Shown: one piece after another, positions 7,053 to 10,000 of the stretch
How positions within the stretch are numbered: the stretch's first letter is position 1
Layout: each line of letters starts with the position of its first letter
NCBI GenBank assembly: GCA_020216805.1
Contig: JAIWNN010000084.1
Coordinates: 1 to 10,000, forward strand
DNA from: Desulfarculus sp.
Lineage (GTDB): Bacteria > Desulfobacterota > Desulfarculia > Desulfarculales > Desulfarculaceae
Length of the DNA stretch: 10,000 nucleotides
Direction of reading: 5' to 3'
Notes under the pieces: model-generated
Database searches by the model: none
Seen by the model: the letters and a program-made list of their open reading frames with translations, nothing else
What the model was told of the DNA's origin: nothing
Program-made: the position numbers and the translations under genes

Positions 7053-7457
7053 TTACTTGCCGGCCCCGCCCTCGCTGATGGCGTTCTTGAGTCCGGAATA
7101 TTTCTTGGTCAAAAGCTGGACCATGGCGTTGAACATGATGTTGTTCTCCGCCAGGCGGCTCATCTCGATATCCAGTTGCACCGGACCGGTGTCCATGTAG
7201 ACCGGTCGGGCCTGGTCGAAGGGGCGCTCCGGCTCCAGGGGCAGGTGGTTGGGGTGGGTGCGGGCCATGGGCTCGGGCAACACCCCGCCCTCCAGGGCGG
7301 CTCGAAGTTGACGCTCGAACTCCAGATTGGTGCCGCGATAGCCGGGGGTGTCCACGTTGGCCAGGTTGCGGCTGATCAGCCGCTGGGAGGTGTTGCGCCG
7401 GTCCAGGTTGGCCTGGATCAGGTTGCTGGTCTGGTCGATCAGTTTCATGGGACCCAT
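7053..7457 (-). CDS. flgB: Flagellar basal-body rod protein FlgB
   Basis: FlgB is a proximal rod subunit and the first gene of the operon. With the chosen start it has 134 residues (about 138 in enteric bacteria). The rod motif SRNLANVDTPGYRGTNLEFE lies at 29-48, the linker includes THPNHLPLEPERP (67-79), and the C-terminal helix is DIEMSRLAENNIMFNAMVQL (96-115) followed by LTKKYSGLKNAI. The frame is open further upstream to 7568, but that extra 37-residue N-terminus has no rod-family character and would begin upstream of the sigma-54 promoter at 7518-7504. ATG 7457-7455 has GGGAGG 5 bases upstream and begins MGPMKLID. A second ATG three codons later is possible but has worse spacing. It ends with TAA 12 bases before flgC. 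Confidence 0.95.
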   Translation of the reverse strand: MGPMKLIDQTSNLIQANLDRRNTSQRLISRNLANVDTPGYRGTNLEFERQLRAALEGGVLPEPMARTHPNHLPLEPERPFDQARPVYMDTGPVQLDIEMSRLAENNIMFNAMVQLLTKKYSGLKNAISEGGAGK

Positions 7458-7462
7458 GGTTG

Positions 7463-7468
7463 CCTCCC
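7463..7468 (-). promoter_or_regulatory. Ribosome binding site fixing the flgB start
   Basis: GGGAGG on the minus strand sits 5 bases before ATG 7457-7455. It lies between the predicted sigma-54 transcription start (near 7492) and the gene. It decides against the 7568 start and disfavours the ATG at 7448. Confidence 0.75.
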
Positions 7469-7503
7469 GCGCGGGCGACTCCGCGCCGCCGCCCCAAGGA
7501 ATA

Positions 7504-7518
7504 GCAACCATCGTGCCA
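7504..7518 (-). promoter_or_regulatory. Sigma-54 (RpoN) promoter of the flgB operon
   Basis: On the minus strand the sequence reads CTGGCACGATGGTTGCTATT. It contains TGGCAC (7518-7513), exactly five bases, then TTGC (7507-7504). GG at -24 and GC at -12 are 12 bases apart, the strict sigma-54 requirement, and the extended consensus YTGGCACG-N4-TTGCW is matched in full. Transcription would begin near 7492, giving a 5' leader of about 35 bases before flgB. Sigma-54 control of rod/MS-ring operons through an NtrC-family activator (FlrC or FlgR type) is known in several proteobacteria. The activator itself is not in this window. Confidence 0.88.
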
Positions 7519-7735
7519 GATCGCGGACCAAGCCGCCGTCCCGGGGCTTGGAAGCAAAAGTTAGTCATCTAGGCTGGTTAGATCAGACCAATCGCGCCAG
7601 CGCCTCCGGTCCGGAGGCCGGACTTCCGACGCCCGCCAAGGTATTGACGGCCCGGGGTGGGCAACAAGTGCCGCCAGAGGCTCCGGGCCCAGGCGGCAGG
7701 TTTGGCCCCCCGGCGCGGCCCAGGCGCGCCAGACC
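7519..7735. other. Non-coding region between the DUF1573 gene terminator and the flgB promoter
   Basis: Together with the promoter and terminator this is the longest gene-free stretch (7458-7792, 335 bases). Apart from the palindrome pair at 7602-7623 I see no convincing gene, RNA gene or second promoter. Short open frames on both strands here are GC-rich and lack a good start, ribosome binding site or recognisable protein character. Confidence 0.6.
7602..7623. promoter_or_regulatory. Overlapping palindromes upstream of the sigma-54 promoter, possible activator binding site
   Basis: GCCTCCGG-T-CCGGAGGC (7602-7618) is a perfect inverted repeat with 8-bp arms around one base. A second one, GTCCGG-AGG-CCGGAC (7609-7623), overlaps it. 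They lie roughly 110-130 bases upstream of the predicted flgB transcription start, the usual distance for enhancer-binding proteins acting on sigma-54 promoters. The activator assignment is inference; GC-rich DNA yields palindromes by chance. Confidence 0.4.
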
Positions 7736-7795
7736 AAAAGCGACGGGGCCGCCCCGACCGGAGTGGCCCCGCCAAAATCCCAAGGGAGTCGCTTA
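7736..7795 (-). terminator. Probable intrinsic terminator of the DUF1573 gene
   Basis: Immediately after the TAA stop (7795-7793, overlapping the structure) the minus strand has GGGGCC (7770-7765) pairing with GGCCCC (7750-7745). This is followed by GTCGC and TTTT (7739-7736). An outer pair, AAGCGAC (7794-7788) with GTCGCTT (7745-7739), could close the structure, and TCCC-TT-GGGA can form a small inner hairpin. An alternative compact stem, CGGGG-CGG-CCCCG (7756-7744), also precedes the T-run. The T-run is short, so efficiency is uncertain. It would insulate the flgB operon from upstream transcription. Confidence 0.5.
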
Positions 7796-8788
7796 GTTGA
7801 CGATACCCTTCAGGCGCACGTAATAGACCTTGCCCTGGGCCTGGATGCCGATTTTCTCCTCGAAGGGCCCCATGGGCAGGTTTTCCGGCCGGGGGCTGAG
7901 GATCAACAGCAGCTTGTTGTCCGGCTCCATCCAGCGCTCCTCGACCTTGAACTTGTTGGCGTCGAACAACAGCTTCTCCACCGCCAGTTTGTCGGCGCAG
8001 GCCTTGAGCACCTGGATGGTGCGCTGCACCTCGCCCTGCATGCCCCTGGACACCCCCCCGAAGTAGACCTCCTGGGGCGAGACCGTGAAGGGGCCCTTGA
8101 TGTCGGCCACCACGTAGAGGCTGATCTTGGAGGAACCCGGCACCACCAGGTAGAGGGGGCCGGCGAACTCCATGGGCTCCTTGGCCTTGGCGCTGACGGT
8201 CAGGGTGTAGTGGCGGCCGTCGCCAGCCCGGGAGAGCACCGCGTCCAGGTACTCGCTCATGGGGTTCTCCACCCCGGCGATGATGAGCGGCCGACCCTCC
8301 GGGTCGCTCAGCCCGGTGGAGACGCTGGGGTTCTGCCCCAGACAACCCACCAGATCCAGGCGGCGGCCCTTCTCGACCTTGACCCGGCTCTGGGTCTCGC
8401 CGATCATGATCAGGGTCACGAAGGGGTTGGCCGGGTCGTTGGAGTTGACCACCGCCGTCTTGCGGAAGGCCCCGGTGATGCCGCTGGTGTCCAGGGTCAG
8501 GTTGATGACGCCCTTGGCGCCGGGTTTGACCACCTTGTCGAACTCGGCCACCTGGCAGCCGCAGGAGGGCGTCACGCTCTCCACCAGCAGGTTCATGGTC
8601 CCCTGGTTGGTGAAGTGGAACTGGGCGGTGAGGGCCTGCCCCTCCTTGGCGTTGGGATAGACGATTTCGGTCTGCTCGAAGACGATTTTGGGGCCTTTGC
8701 TGGGAGCCGGGGCGGCCAGGGCCGGCAGGCCCCAGGCCATGACGACGAACCCTACCAGCAACCACGCGAGGCGACCGGGCCTGGACAT
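7793..8788 (-). CDS. Secreted protein with two DUF1573-like domains, function unknown
   Basis: From ATG 8788-8786 the product has 331 residues. GGAGG (8798-8794) lies 5 bases upstream; a GTG two codons earlier overlaps that ribosome site and is rejected. The N-terminus RPGRLAWLLVGFVVMAWGLPALA is a Sec signal peptide with a probable cleavage after ALA. Just after it comes a DUF1573-like, immunoglobulin-fold region: KIVFEQTEIVYPNAKEGQAL, FTNQGTMNLLVESVTPSCGC with the hallmark S-C-G-C, and GVINLTLDTSGITGAFRKTA. A second copy-like segment appears near the C-terminus (VSPQEVYFGGVSRGMQGEVQ with RTIQVLKACAD) but lacks the CGC. DUF1573 proteins are exported and of unknown biochemical role, related to ASPM/SPD-2/Hydin folds. 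It is co-directional with the flagellar operon but separated by 335 bases and a probable terminator, so a flagellar role is not implied. Confidence 0.82.
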   Translation of the reverse strand: MSRPGRLAWLLVGFVVMAWGLPALAAPAPSKGPKIVFEQTEIVYPNAKEGQALTAQFHFTNQGTMNLLVESVTPSCGCQVAEFDKVVKPGAKGVINLTLDTSGITGAFRKTAVVNSNDPANPFVTLIMIGETQSRVKVEKGRRLDLVGCLGQNPSVSTGLSDPEGRPLIIAGVENPMSEYLDAVLSRAGDGRHYTLTVSAKAKEPMEFAGPLYLVVPGSSKISLYVVADIKGPFTVSPQEVYFGGVSRGMQGEVQRTIQVLKACADKLAVEKLLFDANKFKVEERWMEPDNKLLLILSPRPENLPMGPFEEKIGIQAQGKVYYVRLKGIVN

Positions 8789-8814
8789 GCGCACCTCCGA
8801 TGAGGCATGTTTGA

Positions 8815-8845
8815 CGATCCGGGGTTATATTAGTCCCGATCCGGG
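8815..8845. promoter_or_regulatory. Direct repeat pair around an A/T core in the divergent intergenic region
   Basis: CGATCCGGG occurs at 8815-8823 and 8837-8845, a 22-base period or about two helical turns. The bases between include TTATATTAG, which on the minus strand reads CTAATATAAC and could be the -10 element of the DUF1573 gene; no convincing -35 is seen. TCCCG-ATC-CGGGA (8834-8846) is also a short inverted repeat. The position between two divergent genes fits an operator or shared promoter, but that is inference. Confidence 0.35.
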
Positions 8846-8922
8846 AGCTTACCACTTCCCCGGAACAAGGCAAGAAGCGACGCGCGTCACCCCCCCGGCG
8901 ATCGCGCGGGACAGGCGGGACC

Positions 8923-9561
8923 ATGCCGGCAACGAAGTTCAAATATACGCGAATTTTCCTCTGGCGACACCCGGAGGTGCAGGGGGTGAGCGACGGCCGT
9001 TTCTGGGGCCACACCGACGTAGGGCTGACCCGGCTGGGCAAGCAGCAGCTCAAGACCGTGGCCAAGCGCATGAGTCGCGAGAAGCTCACCGCCATTTACT
9101 CCAGCGACCTGCTCCGCGCCCGCTTGGTGGCCGAGGCGGTGGGGCGCGGGCAGTCGCCCCGGCGCAAGGTGGAGACTCTGCCCGCCCTGCGCGAGTTGAA
9201 CCTGGGCATCTGGGAGGGCCTAACCTACCGCGAGATCGCCGAGCGCTACCCCCTGGAGTTGCAGGCCCGCCAGAACGACCTGCCCGGCTTTCGCATCCTG
9301 CAGGGCGAGTCCCTGAACGACGTGGCCGAGCGGGTGATGCCGGCCTTTCTGGAGATCGTGGCCGCCAACCAGGGCGGGAAGGTCTGCGTGGTGGCCCACG
9401 CCGGGGTCAACCGGATCATCCTCGCTCGGCTCCTGGGCGCGCCCCTGGATCGCATCTTCCGCCTGGAGCAGCAGTACGCCTGCTTGAACCTGATCGACGT
9501 CTACGAGGACGGCACCCCGGTCATCAAACGCATCAACCAGATTGTCGTCGATGAAGAATAA
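8923..9561 (+). CDS. Histidine phosphatase family protein (phosphoglycerate mutase / alpha-ribazole phosphatase-like)
   Basis: The 212-residue product is a cytosolic enzyme of the histidine phosphatase superfamily, which transfers phosphate through a phosphohistidine. R15-H16 in FLWRHPEVQG is the catalytic motif, with Pro in place of the usual Gly. TDVGLTRLGKQQL (31-43), SSDLLRARLVAEAV (60-73) supplying a second Arg, ELNLGIWEGLTYREI (91-105) with the acid catalyst Glu, and VVAHAGVNRII (157-167) with the second His (159) complete the site. The substrate cannot be told: alpha-ribazole phosphate, a sugar phosphate or another small ester are all possible, and no cobalamin genes are visible nearby. 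The start ATG 8923 has only a weak GGCGGGA ribosome site. It is divergent from the DUF1573 gene and 45 bases upstream of a glycosyltransferase, suggesting a shared transcript with that gene rather than with flagellar genes. Confidence 0.88.
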   Translation: MPATKFKYTRIFLWRHPEVQGVSDGRFWGHTDVGLTRLGKQQLKTVAKRMSREKLTAIYSSDLLRARLVAEAVGRGQSPRRKVETLPALRELNLGIWEGLTYREIAERYPLELQARQNDLPGFRILQGESLNDVAERVMPAFLEIVAANQGGKVCVVAHAGVNRIILARLLGAPLDRIFRLEQQYACLNLIDVYEDGTPVIKRINQIVVDEE

Positions 9562-9606
9562 CCGACCCATCCCGGCGCGGCCCACCGGCCCCCAGGGCGA
9601 AAGAGC

Positions 9607-10000
9607 ATGAGCCCCCAACCACCACACGACCCCTGGCGGATCCTGCACACCGAATGGTCCAACGGCTGGGGCGGCCAGGAGATTCGCATCCTGGAGGAAT
9701 GCCTGGGCATGGCCGGCCGCGGCCATCTGGTGGAGCTGGCCGGCTGCCCGGAGGGTGAACTGCGCCGGCGGGCCCAGGCCGCCGGGCTCGTCTTCCATCC
9801 CCTGGCCATGCGCGGCCCCTGGGACCTGGCCGCCCTGGGCCGGCTGGCGGGCCTCATCCGCCGCCGGGGCTACCACGTGGTCCACACCCACTCCTCGGTG
9901 GACGCCTGGCTGGGGGGCTTCGCCTGCCGCCTGACCGGCGCGGCCAACGTCCGCACCCGCCACCTCTCGGTGCCGGTGAGCAACAATCCCCTGAACGTGG
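9607..10000 (+). CDS. Glycosyltransferase, family 4-like N-terminal part (3' end outside window)
   Basis: The frame from ATG 9607 is open for 131 codons to the right edge. The N-terminus PWRILHTEWSNGWGGQEIRI (9-28) resembles the first strand and glycine-rich loop of GT-B enzymes (usual form WGGQE or GGAE). The middle GYHVVHTHSSVDAWLGGFAC (102-121) is the H-x-H-x-S strand typical of the Glyco_transf_4 acceptor domain. RLTGAANVRTRHLSVPVSNN (122-141, partly at the edge) fits the V-R-T-R-H continuation seen in lipopolysaccharide or exopolysaccharide glycosyltransferases. The C-terminal nucleotide-sugar domain is not in view, so donor and product are unknown. It starts 45 bases after the phosphatase, same strand; an AAAGAG-like ribosome site is weak. 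A role in surface polysaccharide is inferred from the family. Confidence 0.82.
   Translation, partial: MSPQPPHDPWRILHTEWSNGWGGQEIRILEECLGMAGRGHLVELAGCPEGELRRRAQAAGLVFHPLAMRGPWDLAALGRLAGLIRRRGYHVVHTHSSVDAWLGGFACRLTGAANVRTRHLSVPVSNNPLNV

Noticed and set aside
7458..7568. N-terminal extension of FlgB starting at 7568
   Set aside because: The extension crosses the sigma-54 promoter and the ribosome site at 7468-7463 and bears no rod-protein sequence; the first plausible start is 7457.
7658..7673. Second sigma-54-like site (GGCACTTGTTGC on the minus strand)
   Set aside because: GG and GC are 10 bases apart instead of the required 12, so it cannot serve as a sigma-54 core.
7583..7783. Small minus-strand open frame between the DUF1573 gene and flgB
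   Set aside because: No ribosome binding site, Gly/Ala/Pro-rich composition, and it runs through the probable terminator.
1..10000. CRISPR array, tRNA, rRNA, transposase, prophage or defence genes
   Set aside because: No regularly spaced repeats, no recognisable RNA gene, and all substantial coding sequence is accounted for by flagellar genes, the DUF1573 gene, the phosphatase and the glycosyltransferase.

Overview
The window is strongly GC-rich, densely coding DNA from a flagellated Gram-negative bacterium. The gene order flgB-flgC-fliE-fliF-fliG-fliH-fliI-fliJ followed by a MotE-like gene, the sigma-54 type promoter in front of it, and the nearby DUF1573, histidine-phosphatase and glycosyltransferase genes fit a deltaproteobacterial (Desulfobacterota) lineage. 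That placement is an inference from content and style; no marker gene here proves it.

Layout. From 7457 down to 1 the minus strand carries one compact flagellar basal-body operon. It runs rod proteins FlgB and FlgC, rod/MS-ring adaptor FliE, MS ring FliF, rotor/switch protein FliG, the export-ATPase set FliH, FliI and FliJ, and a membrane-anchored MotE-like protein that runs off the left edge. From fliG to the MotE-like gene, each gene overlaps or nearly touches the next, and three of them probably use TTG or GTG starts. The only larger internal gap (4371-4562, between fliG and fliF) holds a degenerate palindromic dispersed repeat. A near-perfect sigma-54 core promoter (7518-7504, minus strand) sits 46 bases upstream of the flgB start, with a perfect 8-bp-arm palindrome about 100 bases further upstream that could be an activator site.

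Upstream of the operon and on the same strand lies a secreted protein with two DUF1573-like domains (8788-7793), followed by a likely GC-rich terminator that separates it from flgB. A 134-base divergent intergenic region (8789-8922) holds a 9-bp direct repeat around an A/T core. To its right, on the plus strand, are a histidine phosphatase of the RHG/phosphoglycerate-mutase type (8923-9561) and the start of a family-4-like glycosyltransferase (9607 to the edge). These last two probably form a separate unit.

How the genes work together: FliE, FliF, FlgB and FlgC build the MS ring and proximal rod. FliG sits on FliF as the torque-receiving rotor ring. FliH, FliI and FliJ energise and feed the type III export apparatus. 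The MotE-like protein probably supports stator function. I saw no mobile element with a transposase, no tRNA or rRNA, no CRISPR array and no prophage. This is mostly a conventional core region; the interest is in its regulatory DNA and the intergenic repeat, not in a new gene system.
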